Assembly (NCBI RefSeq): GCF_051020765.1
Contig: NC_134933.1
Span: forward strand, 868,001 to 932,000
Origin: Lasioglossum baleicum
Taxonomy: Eukaryota; Arthropoda; Insecta; Hymenoptera; Halictidae
DNA length: 64,000 nucleotides
Direction of reading: 5' to 3'
In this document: one piece after another, positions 11,401 to 26,600 of the stretch
Numbering within the stretch: position 1 is the stretch's first letter
Layout: each line of letters begins with the position of its first letter
Notes under the pieces: generated by a model
Seen by the model: only the letters and a program-made list of their open reading frames with translations
Database searches by the model: none
Told to the model about the DNA's origin: nothing
Made by a program: the position numbers and the translations under genes

Positions 11401-14400
11401 AATCGCAAAATTTCACTAATTTGACGTCACCGAAAAAAGTGACGGGCAACTGGGAATTAAAGGTATATCGCCTTCCCGAATTTTCCGGGAGCCCATCGGG
11501 CCTTCGGCCCCGCTTGGCTCGGCTCGACTCGGCTCGAGGTCGAGGTCGTCGGTAGCGACGATGGTGGCGGGGAGGCGCGCGATTGGTCTGTCATCGCCAT
11601 CCTCCCCCCTACCCTTTAAAATTTATGGAAAATGTAAACCTAAACGTAGAGTCGGATTCGTAACCTCGAAGTTACAAGTCGATTCGCTCAACTATCAAGG
11701 GAGATTAAACGCGGCGACTGTGGCGGCACTCGCCACCGATGCGAAGTCAGCGTCGCGAAGTTGGCGTTAAATTCGAACGTTTGAATCAGTTATTTTCTTT
11801 TGGGCCCTTTTCAGCCCTGAACCGTGGAAGCGCCGAAATTCGGGTTTCATTTATAACGCGGCAGCTTATACCCCCGAGCGTTACCGACCACTGCCGGTGG
11901 TGGTCGGTAAGTTATCCTCCGCCGAGGACGACGCGCGTTACCGATGCACACGTAAAAAATTTTTCGCGAACTTTTCGCGCGGTAAACCTTTGTCTCCGCG
12001 TCCTCCGTCCGACGAGCCTGCTCTCGCCCGCACCCGTCGACCCGTTGTCGAGCTATACGGCGACAAAGAAATTGCAAAATTTCACTAATTTGACGTCATC
12101 GAAAAAGTTACTGCCAACTGGGAATTAAAGGTATATCGCCTTCCTGAATTTTCCGGGAGCCCATCGGGCCTTCGGCCCCGCTCGGCTCGGCTCGACTCGG
12201 CTCGAGGTCGAGGTCGTCGGTAGCGACGATGGTGGCGGGGAGGCGCGCGATTGGTCTGTCATCGCCATCCTCCCCCCTACCCTTTAAAATTAATGGAAAA
12301 TGTAAACCTAAACGTAGAGTCGGATTCGTAACCTCGAAGTTACAAGTCGATTCGCTCAACTATCAAGGGAGAGTAAACGCGGCGACTGTGGCGGCACTCG
12401 CCACCGATGCGAAGTCAGCGTCGCGAAGTTGGCGTTAAATTCGAACGTTTGAATCAGTTATTTTCTTTCGGGCCCTTTTCAGCCCTGAACCGTGGAAGCG
12501 CCGAAATTCGGGTTTCATTTTTAACGCGGCAGCTTATACCCCCGAGCGTTACCGACCACTGCCGGTGGTGGTCGGTAAGTTATCCTCCGCCGAGGACGAC
12601 GCGCGTTACCGATGCACACGTAAAAAATTTTTCGCGAATTTTTCGCGCGGTAAACCTTTGTCTCCGCGTCCTCCGTCCGACGAGCCTACTCTCGCCCGCA
12701 CCCGTCGACCCGTTCTCGAGCTATACGGCGACAAAGAAATTGCAAAATTTCACTGATTTGACGTCATCGAAAAAGTTACGGCCAACTGGGAATTAAAGGT
12801 ATATCGCCTTCCCGAATTTTCCGGGAGCCCATCGGGCCTTCGGCCCCGCTCGGCTCGGCTCGACTCGGCTCGAGGTCGAGGTCGTCGGTAGCGACGATGG
12901 TGGCGGGGAGGCGCGCGATTGGTCTGTCATCGCCATCCTCCCCCCTACCCTTTAAAATTAATGGAAAATGTAAACCTAAACGTTGAGTCGGATTCGTAAC
13001 CTCGAAGTTACAAGTCGATTCGCTCAACTATCAAGGGAGAGTAAACGCGGCGACTGTGGCGGCACTCGCCACCGATGCGAAGTCAGCGTCGCGAAGTTGG
13101 CGTTAAATTCGAACGTTTGAATCAGTTATTTTCTTTCGGGCCCTTTTCAGCCCTGAACCGTGGAAGCGCCGAAATTCGGGTTTCATTTTTAACGCGGCAG
13201 CTTATACCCCCGAGCGTTACCGACCACTGCCGGTGGTGGTCGGTAAGTTATCCTCCGCCGAGGACGACGCGCGTTACCGATGCACACGTAAAAAATTTTT
13301 CGCGAATTTTTCGCGCGGTAAACCTTTGTCTCCGCGTCCTCCGTCCGACGAGCCTACTCTCGCCCGCACCCGTCGACCCGTTCTCGAGCTATACGGCGAC
13401 AAAGAAATTGCAAAATTTCACTGATTTGACGTCATCGAAAAAGTTACGGCCAACTGGGAATTAAAGGTATATCGCCTTCCCGAATTTTCCGGGAGCCCAT
13501 CGGGCCTTCGGCCCCGCTCGGCTCGGCTCGACTCGGCTCGAGGTCGAGGTCGTCGGTAGCGACGATGGTGGCGGGGAGGCGCGCGATTGGTCTGTCATCG
13601 CCATCCTCCCCCCTACCCTTTAAAATTAATGGAAAATGTAAACCTAAACGTAGAGTCGGATTCGTAACCTCGAAGTTACAAGTCGATTCGCTCAACTATC
13701 AAGGGAGAGTAAACGCGGCGACTGTGGCGGCACTCGCCACCGATGCGAAGTCAGCGTCGCGAAGTTGGCGTTAAATTCGAACGTTTGAATCAGTTATTTT
13801 CTTTCGGCCCCTTTTCAGCCCTGAACCGTGGAAGCGCCGAAATTCGGGTTTCATTTGTAACGCGGCAGCTTATACCCCCCAGCGTTACCGACCACTGCCG
13901 GTGGTGGTCGGTAAGTTATCCTCCGCCGAGGTCGACGCGCGTTACAGATGTGCACGTAAAATATTTTTCGCGAATTTTCGCGAATTTTTCGCGCGGTAAA
14001 CCTTCGTCTCCGCGTCCTCTGTCCGACGAGCCTACTCTCGCCCGCACCCGTCGACCCGTTCTCGAGCTATACGGCGACAAAAAAATCGCAAAATTTCACT
14101 AATTTGACGTCACCGAAAAAGTTACGGCCAACTGGGAATTAAAGGTATATCGCCTTCCCGAATTTTCCGGGAGCCCAACGGGCCTTCGGCCCCGCTCGGC
14201 TCGCCTCGACTCGGCTCGAGGTCGAGGTCGTCGGTAGCGACGATGGTGGCGGGGAGGCGCGCGATTGGTCTGTCATCGCCATCCTCCCCCCTACCCTTTA
14301 AAATTAATGGAAAATGTAAACCTAAACGTTGAGTCGGATTCGTAACCTCGAAGTTACAAGTCGATTCGCTCAACTATCAAGGGAGAGTAAACGCGGCGAC

Positions 14401-14824
14401 TGTGGCGGCACTCGCCACCGATGCGAAGTCAGCGTCGCGAAGTTGGCGTTAAATTCGAACGTTTGAATCAGTTATTTTCTTTCGGGCCCTTTTCAGCCCT
14501 GAACCGTGGAAGCGCCGAAATTCGGGTTTCATTTTTAACGCGGCAGCTTATACCCCCGAGCGTTACCGACCACTGCCGGTGGTGGTCGGTAAGTTATCCT
14601 CCGCCGAGGACGACGCGCGTTACCGATGCACACGTAAAAAATTTTTCGCGAATTTTTCGCGCGGTAAACCTTTGTCTCCGCGTCCTCCGTCCGACGAGCC
14701 TACTCTCGCCCGCACCCGTCGACCCGTTCTCGAGCTATACGGCGACAAAGAAATTGCAAAATTTCACTGATTTGACGTCATCGAAAAAGTTACGGCCAAC
14801 TGGGAATTAAAGGTATATCGCCTT
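5431..14824. repeat. Higher-order repeat: 7-monomer block of 4,697 bp in two copies
   Basis: Monomers with anchors 5695, 6373, 7042, 7710, 8378, 9046 and 9724 match those at 10392, 11070, 11739, 12407, 13075, 13743 and 14421. The offset is exactly 4,697 bp throughout, so there are no net indels. I noted five substitutions: 6943/11640, 7104/11801, 7323/12020, 9019/13716 and 9381/14078. The left boundary is set by CTTCCTG versus CTTCCCG near 5430/10127. A smaller dimer duplication follows, where the monomer at 15088 matches the type at 13743 (offset 1,345 bp). Confidence 0.92.
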
Positions 14825-17605
14825 CCCGAATTTTCCGGGAGCCCATCGGGCCTTCGGCCCCGCTCGGCTCGGCTCGACTCGGCTCGAGGTCGAGGTCGTC
14901 GGTAGCGACGATGGTGGCGGGGAGGCGCGCGATTGGTCTGTCATCGCCATCCTCCCCCTACCCTTTAAAATTAATGGAAAATGTAAACCTAAACGTAGAG
15001 TCGGATTCGTAACCTCGAAGTTACAAGTCGATTCGCTCAACTATCAAGGGAGAGTAAACGCGGCGACTGTGGCGGCACTCGCCACCGATGCGAAGTCAGC
15101 GTCGCGAAGTTGGCGTTAAATTCGAACGTTTGAATCAGTTATTTTCTTTCGGCCCCTTTTCAGCCCTGAACCGTGGAAGCGCCGAAATTCGGGTTTCATT
15201 TGTAACGCGGCAGCTTATACCCCCCAGCGTTACCGACCACTGCCGGTGGTGGTCGGTAAGTTATCCTCCGCCGAGGTCGACGCGCGTTACAGATGTGCAC
15301 GTAAAATATTTTTCGCGAATTTTCGCGAATTTTTCGCGCGGTAAACCTTCGTCTCCGCGTCCTCTGTCCGACGAGCCTACTCTCGCCCGCACCCGTCGAC
15401 CCGTTCTCGAGCTATACGGCGACAAAAAAATCGCAAAATTTCACTAATTTGACGTCACCGAAAAAGTTACGGCCAACTGGGAATTAAAGGTATATCGCCT
15501 TCCCGAATTTTCCGGGAGCCCAACGGGCCTTCGGCCCCGCTCGGCTCGCCTCGACTCGGCTCGAGGTCGAGGTCGTCGGTAGCGACGATGGTGGCGGGGA
15601 GGCGCGCGATTGGGTCTGTCATCGCCATCCTCCCCCCTACCCTTTAAAATTAACGGAAAATGTAAACCTAAACGTAGAGTCGGATTCGTAACCTCGAAGT
15701 TACAAGTCGATTCGCTCAACTATCAAGGGATAGTAAACGCGGCGACTGTGGCGGCACTCGCCACCGATGCGAAGTCAGCGTCGCGAAGTTGGCGTTAAAT
15801 TCGAACGTTTGAATCAGTTATTTTCTTTCGGACCCTTTTCAGCCGTGAACCGTGGAAGCGCCGAAATTCGGGTTTCATTTTTAACGCGGCAGCTTATACC
15901 CCCGAGCGTTACCGACCACTGCCGGTGGTGGTCGGTAAGTTATCCTCCGCCGAGGACGACGCGCGTTACCGATGCACACGTAAAAAATTTTTCGCGAATT
16001 TTTCGCGCGGTAAACCTTTGTCTCCGCGTCCTCCGTCCGACGAGCCTACTCTCGCCCGCACCCGTCGACCCGTTCTCGAGCTATACGGCGACAAAGAAAT
16101 TGCAAAATTTCACTAATTTGACGTCATCGAAAAAGTTACGGCCAACTGGGAATTAAAGGTATATCGCCTTCCCGAATTTTCCGGGAGCCCATCGGGCCTT
16201 CGGCCCCGCTCGGCTCGGCTCGACTCGGCTCGAGGTCGAGGTCGTCGGTAGCGACGATGGTGGCGGGGAGGCGCGCGATTGGTCTGTCATCGCCATCCTC
16301 CCCCCCTACCCTTTAAAATTAATGGAAAATGTAAACCTAAACGTAGAGTCGGATTCGTAACCTCGAAGTTACAAGTCGATTCGCTCAACTATCAAGGGAG
16401 AGTAAACGCGGCGACTGTGGCAGCACTCGCCACCGATGCCAAGTCAGCGTCGCGAAGTTGGCGTTAAATTCGAACGTTTGAATCAGTTATTTTCTTTCGG
16501 GCCCTTTTCAGCGCTGAACCGTGGAAGCGCCGAAATTCGGGTTTCATTTTTAACGCGGCAGCTTATACCCCCGTGCGTTACCGACCACTGCCGGTGGTGG
16601 TCGGTAAGTTATCCTCCGCCGAGGACGACGCGCGTTACCGATGCACACGTAAAAAATGTTTCGCGAATTTTTCGCGCGGTAAATCTTTGTCTCCGCGTCC
16701 TCCGTCCGACGAGCCTACTCTCGCCCGCACCCGTCTACCCGTTCTCGAGCTATACGGCGACAAAGAAATCGCAAAATTTCACTAATTTGACGTCACCGAA
16801 AAAAGTGACGGGCAACTGGGAATTAAAGGTATATCGCCTTCCCGAATTTTCCGGGAGCCCAACGGGCCTTCGGCCCCGCTCGGCTCGCCTCGACTCGGCT
16901 CGAGGTCGAGGTCGTCGGTAGCGACGATGGTGGCGGGGAGGCGCGCGATTGGGTCTGTCATCGCCATCCTCCCCCCTACCCTTTAAAATTAACGGAAAAT
17001 GTAAACCTAAACGTAGAGTCGGATTCGTAACCTCGAAGTTACAAGTCGATTCGCTCAACTATCAAGGGAGAGTAAACGCGGCGACTGTGGCGGCACTCGC
17101 CACCGATGCGAAGTCAGCGTCGCGAAGTTGGCGTTAAATTCGAACGTTTGAATCAGTTATTTTCTTTCGGGCCCTTTTCAGCCCTGAACCGTGGAAGCGC
17201 CGAAATTCGGGTTTCATTTTTAACGCGGCAGCTTATACCCCCGAGCGTTACCGACCACTGCCGGTGGTGGTCGGTAAGTTATCCTCCGCCAAGGTCGACG
17301 CGCGTTACCGATGCACACGTTAAAAATTTTTCGCGAATTTTCGCGAATTTTTCGAGCGCTGAACCTTCGTTTCCGCGTCCTCCGTCCGACGAGCCTACTC
17401 TCGCCCGCACCCGTCGACCCGTTCTCGAGCTATACGGCGACAAAGAAACTTTGATTTTTCACTAATTTGACGTCATCGAAAAAGTTACTGCCAACTGGGA
17501 ATTAAAGGTATATCGCCTTCCTGAATTGTCCGGGAGCCCATCGGGCCTTCGGCCCCGCTCGGCTCGGCTCGACTCGGCTCGAGGTCGAGGTCGTCGGTAG
17601 CGACG

Positions 17606-20600
17606 ATGGTGGCGGGGAGGCGCGCGATTGGTCTGTCATCGCCATCCTCCCCCCTACCCTTTAAAATTAATGGAAAATGTAAACCTAAACGTAGAGTCGG
17701 ATTCGTAACCTCGAAGTTACAAGTCGATTCGCTCAACTATCAAGGGAGAGTAAACGCGGCGACTGTGGCGGCCCTCGCCACCGATGCGAAGTCAGCGTCG
17801 CGAAGTTGGCGTTAAATTCGAACGTTTGAATCAGTTATTTTCTTTCGGGCCCTATTCAGCCCTGAACCGTGGAAGCGACAAAATTCGGGTTTCATTTATA
17901 ACGCCGCAGCTTATACCCCCGAGCGTTACCGACCACTGCCGGTGGTGGTCGGTAAGTTATCCTCCGCCGAGGTCGACGCGCGTTACCGATGCACACGTTA
18001 AAAATTTTTCGCGAATTTTCGCGAATTTTTCGCGCGCTGAACCTTCGTCTCCGCGTCCTCCGTCCGACGAGCCTACTCTCGCCCGCACCCGTCGACCCGT
18101 TCTCGAGCTATACGGCGACAAAGAAACTTTGATTTTTCACTAATTTGACGTCATCGAAAAAGTTACGGCCAAGTGGGAATTAAAGGTATATCGCCTTCCC
18201 GAATTTTCCGGGAGCCCATCGGGCCTTCGGCCCCGCTTGGCTCGGCTCGACTCGGCTCGAGGTCGAGGTCGTCGGTAACGACGATGGTGGCGGGGAGGCG
18301 CGCGATTGGTCTGTCATCGCCATCCTCCCCCCTACGCTTTAAAATTAATGGAAAATGTAAACCTAAACGTAGAGTCGGATTCGTAACCTCGAAGTTACAA
18401 GTCGATTCGCTCAACTATCAAGGGAGAGTAAACGCGGCGACTGTGGCAGCACTCGCCACCGATGCCAAGTCAGCGTCGCGAAGTTGGCGTTAAATTCGAA
18501 CGTTTGAATCAGTTATTTTCTTTCGGGCCCTTTTCAGCGCTGAACCGTGGAAGCGCCGAAATTCGGGTTTCATTTTTAACGCGGCAGCTTATACCCCCGT
18601 GCGTTACCGACCACTGCCGGTGGTGGTCGGTAAGTTATCCTCCGCCGAGGACGACGCGCGTTACCGATGCACACGTAAAAAATGTTTCGCGAATTTTTCG
18701 CGCGGTAAATCTTTGTCTCCGCGTCCTCCGTCCGACGAGCCTACTCTCGCCCGCACCCGTCGACCCGTTCTCGAGCTATACAGCGACAAAGAAATCGCAA
18801 AATTTCACTAATTTGACGTCATCGAAAAAGTTACGGCCAACTGGGAATTAAAGGTATATCGCCTTCCCGAATTTTCCGGGAGCCCATCGGGTCTTCGGCC
18901 CCGCTCGGCTCGGCTCGACTCGGCTCGAGGTCGAGGTCGTCGGTAGCGACGATGGTGGCGGGGAGGCGCGCGATTGGTCTGTCATCGCCATCCTCCCCCC
19001 TACCCTTTAAAATTAATGGAAAATGTAAACCTAAACGTAGAGTCGGATTCGTAACCTCGAAGTTACAAGTCGATTCGCTCAACTATCAAGGGAGATTAAA
19101 CGCGGCGACTGTGGCGGCACTCGCCACCGATGCGAAGTCAGCGTCGCGAAGTTGGCGTTAAATTCGAACGTTTGAATCAATTATTTTCTTTCGGGCCCTT
19201 TTCAGCCCTGAACCGTGGAAGCGCCGAAATTCGGGTTTCATTTATAACGCGGCAGCTTATACCCCCGAGCGTTACCGACCACTGCCGGTGGTGGTCGGTA
19301 AGTTATCCTCCGCCGAGGACGACGCGCGTTACCGATGCACACGAAAAAAATTTTTCGCGAACTTTTCGCGCGGTAAACCTTTGTCTCCGCGTCCTCCGTC
19401 CGACGAGCCTACTCTCGCCCGCACCCGTCGACCCGTTGTCGAGCTATATGGCGACAAAGAAATTGCAAAATTTCACTAATTTGACGTCATCGAAAAAGTT
19501 ACTGCCAACTGGGAATTAAAGGTATATCGCCTTCCTGAATTTTCCGGGAGCCCATCGGGCCTTCGGCCCCGCTCGGCTCGGCTCGACTCGGCTCGAGGTC
19601 GAGGTCGTCGGTAGCGACGATGGTGGCGGGGAGGCGCGCGATTGGTCTGTCATCGCCATCCTCCCCCCTACCCTTTAAAATTAATGGAAAATGTAAACCT
19701 AAACGTAGAGTCGGATTCGTAACCTCGAAGTTACAAGTCGACTCGCTCAACTATCAAGGGATAGTAAACGCGGCGACTGTGGCGGCATTCGCCACCGATG
19801 CGAAGTCAGCGTCGCGAAGTTGGCGTTAAATTCGAACGTTTGAATCAGTTATTTTCTTTCGGACCCTTTTCAGCCCTGAACCGTGGAAGCGCCGAAATTC
19901 GGGTTTCATTTTTAACGCGGCAGCTTATACCCCCGAGCGTTACCGACCACTGCCGGTGGTGGTCGGTAAGTTATCCTCCGCCGAGGACGACGCGCGTTAC
20001 CGATGCACACGTAAAAAATTTTTCGCGAATTTTTCGCGCGGTAAACCTTTGTCTCCGCGTCCTCCGTCCGACGAGCCTACTCTCGCCCGCACCCGTCGAC
20101 CCGTTCTCGAGCTATACGGCGACAAAGAAATTGCAAAATTTCACTAATTTGACGTCATCGAAAAAGTTACGGCCAAGTGGGAATTAAAGGTATATCGCCT
20201 TCCCGAATTTTCCGGGAGCCCATCGGGCCTTCGGCCCCGCTCGGCTCGGCTCGACTCGGCTCGAGGTCGAGGTCGTCGGTAGCGACGATGGTGGCGGGGA
20301 GGCGCGCGATTGGTCTGTCATCGCCATCCTCCCCCCTACCCTTTAAAATTAATGGAAAATGTAAACCTAAACGTAGAGTCGGATTCGTAACCTCGAAGTT
20401 ACAAGTCGATTCGCTCAACTATCAAGGGAGAGTAAACGCGGCGACTGTGGCGGCACTCGCCACCGATGCGAAGTCAGCGTCGCGAAGTTGGCGTTAAATT
20501 CGAACGTTTGAATCAGTTATTTTCTTTCGGGCCCTTTTCAGCCCTGAACCGTGGAAGCGCCGAAATTCGGGTTTCATTTTTAACGCGGCAGCTTATACCC

Positions 20601-23600
20601 CCGAGCGTTACCGACCACTGCCGGTGGTGGTCGGTAAGTTATCCTCCGCCGAGGACGACGCGCGTTACCGATGCACACGTAAAAAATTTTTCGCGAATTT
20701 TTCGCGCGGTAAACCTTTGTCTCCGCGTCCTCCGTCCGACGAGCCTACTCTCGCCCGCACCCGTCGACCCGTTCTCGAGCTATACGGCGACAAAGAAATT
20801 GCAAAATTTCACTAATTTGACGTCATCGAAAAAGTTACGGCCAAGTGGGAATTAAAGGTATATCGCCTTCCCGAATTTTCCGGGAGCCCATCGGGCCTTC
20901 GGCCCCGCTCGGCTCGGCTCGACTCGGCTCGAGGTCGAGGTCGTCGGTAGCGACGATGGTGGCGGGGAGGCGCGCGATTGGTCTGTCATCGCCATCCTGC
21001 CCCTACCCTTTAAAATTAATGGAAAATGTAAACCTAAACGTAGAGTCGGATTCGTAACCTCGATGTTACAAGTCAATTCGCTCAACTATCAAGGGAGAGT
21101 AAACGCGGCGACTGTGGCGGCACTCGCCACCGATGCGAAGTCAGCGTCGCGAATTTGGCGTTAAATTCGAACGCTTGAATCAGTTATTTTCTTTCGGGCC
21201 CTTTTCAGCCCTGAACCGTGGAAGCGCCGAAATTCGGGTTTCATTTTTAACGCGGCAGCTTATACCCCCGTGCGTTACCGACCACTGCCGGTGGTGGTCG
21301 GTAAGTTATCCTCAGCCGAGGACGACGCGCGTTACCGATGCACACGTAAAAAATGTTTCGCGAATTTTTCGCGCGGTAAATCTTTGTCTCCGCGTCCTCC
21401 GTCCGACGAGCCTACTCTCGCCCGCACCCGTCCACCCGTTCTCGAGCTATACGGCGACAAAGAAAACGCAAAATTTCACTAATTTGACGTCACCGAAAAA
21501 AGTGACGGCCAACTGGGAATTAAAGGTATATCGCCTTCCCGAATTTTCCGGGAGCCCATCGGGCCTTCGGCCCCGCTCGGCTCGGCTCGACTCGGCTCGA
21601 GGTCGAGGTCGTCGGTAGCGACGATGGTGGCGGGGAGGCGCGCGATTGGGTCTGTCATCGCCATCCTCCCCCCTACCCTTTAAAATTAACGGAAAATGTA
21701 AACCTAAACGTAGAGTCGGATTCGTAACCTCGATGTTACAAGTCAATTCGCTCAACTATCAAGGGAGAGTAAACGCGGCGACTGTGGCGGCACTCGCCAC
21801 CGATGCGAAGTCAGCGTCGCGAAGTTGGCGTTAAATTCGAACGCTTGAATCAGTTATTTTCTTTCGGGCCCTTTTCAGCCCTGAACCGTGGAAGCGCCGA
21901 AATTCGGGTTTCATTTTTAACGCGGCAGCTTATACCCCCGAGCGTTACCGACCACTGCCGGTGGTGGTCGGTAAGTTATGCTCCGCCGAGGACGACGCGC
22001 GTTACCGATGCACACGTAAAAAATTTTTCGCGAATTTTTCGCGCGGTAAACCTTTGTCTCCGCGTCCTCCGTCCGACGAGCCTACTCTCGCCCGCACCCG
22101 TCGACCCGTTCTCGAGCTATACGGCGACAAAGAAATTGCAAAATTTCACTAATTTGACGTCATCGAAAAAGTTACGGCCAACTGGGAATTAAAGGTATAT
22201 CGCCTTCCCGAATTTTCCGGGAGCCCATCGGGCCTTCGGCCCTGCTCGGCTCGGCTCGGCTCGGCTCAGCTCGAGGTCGAGGTCGTCGGTAGCGACGATA
22301 GTGGCGGGGAGGCGCGCGCGATTGGTCTGTCATCGCCATCCTCCCCCCTACCCTTTAAAATTAACGGAAAATGTAAACCTAAACGTAGAGTCGGATTCGA
22401 AACCTCGAAGTTACAAGTCGATTCGCTCAACTATCAAGGGAGAGTAAACGCGGCGACTGTGGCAGTACTCGCCACCGATGCCAAGTCAGCATCGCGAAGT
22501 TGGCGTTAAATTCGAACGTTTGAATCAGTTATTTTCTTTCGGGCCCTTTTCAGCGCTGAACCGTGGAAGCGCCGAAATTCGGGTTTCATTTTTAACGCGG
22601 CAGCTTATACCCCCGTGCGTTACCGACCACTGCCGGTGGTGGTCGGTAAGTTATCCTCCGCCGAGGACGACGCGCGTTACCGATGCACACGTAAAAAATG
22701 TTTCGCGAATTTTTCGCGCGGTAAATCTTTGTCTCCGCGTCCTCCGTCCGACGAGCCTACTCTCGCCCGCACCCGTCGACCCGTTCTCGAGCTATACAGC
22801 GACAAAGAAATCGCAAAATTTCACTAATTTGACGTCATCGAAAAAGTTACGGCCAACTGGGAATTAAAGGTATATCGCCTTCCCGAATTTTCCGGGAGCC
22901 CATCGGGTCTTCGGCCCCGCTCGGCTCGGCTCGACTCGGCTCGAGGTCGAGGTCGTCGGTAGCGACGATGGTGGCGGGGAGGCGCGCGATTGGTCTGTCA
23001 TCGCCATCCTCCCCCCTACCCTTTAAAATTAATGGAAAATGTAAACCTAAACGTAGAGTCGGATTCGTAACCTCGAAGTTACAAGTCGATTCGCTCAACT
23101 ATCAAGGGAGATTAAACGCGGCGACTGTGGCGGCACTCGCCTCCGATGCGAAGTCAGCGTCGCGAAGTTGGCGTTAAATTCGAACGTTTGAATCAATTAT
23201 TTTCTTTCGGGCCCTTTTCAGCCCTGAACCGTGGAAGCGCCGAAATTCGGGTTTCATTTATAACGCGGCAGCTTATACCCCCGAGCGTTACCGACCACTG
23301 CCGGTGGTGGTCGGTAAGTTATCCTCCGCCGAGGACGACGCGCGTTACCGATGCACACGAAAAAAATTTTTCGCGAACTTTTCGCGCGGTAAACCTTTGT
23401 CTCCGCGTCCTCCGTCCGACGAGCCTACTCTCGCCCGCACCCGTCGACCCGTTGTCGAGCTATATGGCGACAAAGAAATTGCAAAATTTCACTAATTTGA
23501 CGTCATCGAAAAAGTTACTGCCAACTGGGAATTAAAGGTATATCGCCTTCCTGAATTTTCCGGGAGCTCATCGGGCCTTCGGCCCCGCTCGGCTCGGCTC

Positions 23601-26600
23601 GACTCGGCTCGAGGTCGAGGTCGTCGGTAGCGACGATGGTGGCGGGGAGGCGCGCGATTGGTCTGTCATCGCCATCCTCCCCCCTACCCTTTAAAATTAA
23701 TGGAAAATGTAAACCTAAACGTAGAGTCGGATTCGTAACCTCGAAGTTACAAGTCGATTCGCTCAACTATCAAGGGAGAGTAAACGCGGCGACTGTGGCG
23801 GCACTCGCCACCGATGCGAAGTCAGCGTCGCGAAGTTGGCGTTAAATTCGAACGTTTGAATCAGTTATTTTCTTTCGGACCCTTTTCAGCCCTGAACCGT
23901 GGAAGCGCCGAAATTCGGGTTTCATTTTTAACGCGGCAGCTTATACCCCCGAGCGTTACCGACCACTGCCGGTGGTGGTCGGTAAGTTATCCTCCGCCGA
24001 GGACGACGCGCGTTACCGATGCACACGTTAAAAATTTTTCGCGAATTTTTCGCGCGGTAAACCTTTGTCTCCGCGTCCTCCGTCCGACGAGCCTACTCTC
24101 GCCCGCACCCGTCGACCCGTTCTCGAGCTATACGGCGACAAAGAAATTGCAAAATTTCACTAATTTGACGTCATCGAAAAAGTTACGGCCAAGTGGGAAT
24201 TAAAGGTATATCGCCTTCCCGAATTTTCCGGGAGCCCATCGGGCCTTCGGCCCCGCTCGGCTCGGCTCGACTCGGCTCGAGGTCGAGGTCGTCGGTAGCG
24301 ACGATGGTGGCGGGGAGGCGCGCGATTGGTCTGTCATCGCCATCCTCCCCCCTACCCTTTAAAATTAATGGAAAATGTAAACCTAAACGTAGAGTCGGAT
24401 TCGTAACCTCGAAGTTACAAGTCGATTCGCTCAACTATCAAGGGAGAGTAAACGCGGCGACTGTGGCGGCACTCGCCACCGATGCGAAGTCAGCGTCGCG
24501 AAGTTGGCGTTAAATTCGAACGTTTGAATCAGTTATTTTGTTTCGGGCCCTATTCAGCCCTGAACCGTGGAAGCGACGAAATTCGGGTTTCATTTATAAC
24601 GCCGCAGCTTATACCCCCGAGCGTTACCGACCACTGCCGGTGGTGGTCGGTAAGTTATCCTCCGCCGAGGTCGACGCGCGTTACCGATGCACACGTTAAA
24701 AATTTTTCGCGAATTTTCGCGAATTTTTCGCGCGCTGAACCTTCGTCTCCGCGTCCTCCGTCCGACGAGCCTACTCTCGCCCGCACCCGTCGACCCGTTC
24801 TCGAGCTATACGGCGACAAAGAAACTTTGATTTTTCACTAATTTGACGTCATCGAAAAAGTTACGGCCAAGTGGGAATTAAAGGTATATCGCCTTCCCGA
24901 ATTTTCCGGGAGCCCATCGGGCCTTCGGCCCCGCTTGGCTCGGCTCGACTCGGCTCGAGGTCGAGGTCGTCGGTAACGACGATGGTGGCGGGGAGGCGCG
25001 CGATTGGTCTGTCATCGCCATCCTCCCCCCTACGCTTTAAAATTAATGGAAAATGTAAACCTAAACGTAGAGTCGGATTCGTAACCTCGAAGTTACAAGT
25101 CGATTCGCTCAACTATCAAGGGAGAGTAAACGCGGCGACTGTGGCAGCACTCGCCACCGATGCCAAGTCAGCGTCGCGAAGTTGGCGTTAAATTCGAACG
25201 TTTGAATCAGTTATTTTCTTTCGGGCCCTTTTCAGCGCTGAACCGTGGAAGCGCCGAAATTCGGGTTTCATTTTTAACGCGGCAGCTTATACCCCCGTGC
25301 GTTACCGACCACTGCCGGTGGTGGTCGGTAAGTTATCCTCCGCCGAGGACGACGCGCGTTACCGATGCACACGTAAAAAATGTTTCGCGAATTTTTCGCG
25401 CGGTAAATCTTTGTCTCCGCGTCCTCCGTCCGACGAGCCTACTCTCGCCCGCACCCGTCGACCCGTTCTCGAGCTATACAGCGACAAAGAAATCGCAAAA
25501 TTTCACTAATTTGACGTCATCGAAAAAGTTACGGCCAACTGGGAATTAAAGGTATATCGCCTTCCTGAATTTTCCGGGAGCCCATCGGGCCTTCGGCCCC
25601 GCTCGGCTCGGCTCGACTCGGCTCGAGGTCGAGGTCGTCGGTAGCGACGATGGTGGCGGGGAGGCGCGCGATTGGTCTGTCATCGCCATCCTCCCCCCTA
25701 CCCTTTAAAATTAATGGAAAATGTAAACCTAAACGTAGAGTCGGATTCGTAACCTCGAAGTTACAAGTCGACTCGCTCAACTATCAAGGGAGAGTAAACG
25801 CGGCGACTGTGGCGGCACTCGCCACCGATGCGAAGTCAGCGTCGCGAAGTTGGCGTTAAATTCGAACGTTTGAATCAGTTATTTTCTTTCGGACCCTTTT
25901 CAGCCCTGAACCGTGGAAGCGCCGAAATTCGGGTTTCATTTATAACGCGGCAGCTTATACCCCCGAGCGTTACCGACCACTGCCGGTGGTGGTCGGTAAG
26001 TTATCCTCCGCCGAGGACGACGCGCGTTACCGATGCACACGAAAAAAATTTTTCGCGAACTTTTCGCGCGGTAAACCTTTGTCTCCGCGTCCTCCGTCCG
26101 ACGAGCCTACTCTCGCCCGCACCCGTCGACCCGTTGTCGAGCTATATGGCGACAAAGAAATTGCAAAATTTCACTAATTTGACGTCATCGAAAAAGTTAC
26201 TGCCAACTGGGAATTAAAGGTATATCGCCTTCCTGAATTTTCCGGGAGCCCATCGGGCCTTCTGCCCCGCTCGGCTCGGCTCGACTCGGCTCGAGGTCGA
26301 GGTCGTCGGTAGCGACGATGGTGGCGGGGAGGCGCGCGATTGGTCTGTCATCGCCATCCTCCCCCCTACCCTTTAAAATTAATGGAAAATGTAAACCTAA
26401 ACGTAGAGTCGGATTCGTAACCTCGAAGTTACAAGTCGATTCGCTCAACTATCAAGGGATAGTAAACGCGGCGACTGTGGCGGCATTCGCCACCGATGCG
26501 AAGTCAGCGTCGCGAAGTTGGCGTTAAATTCGAACGTTTGAATCAGTTATTTTCTTTCGGACCCTTTTCAGCCCTGAACCGTGGAAGCGCCGAAATTCGG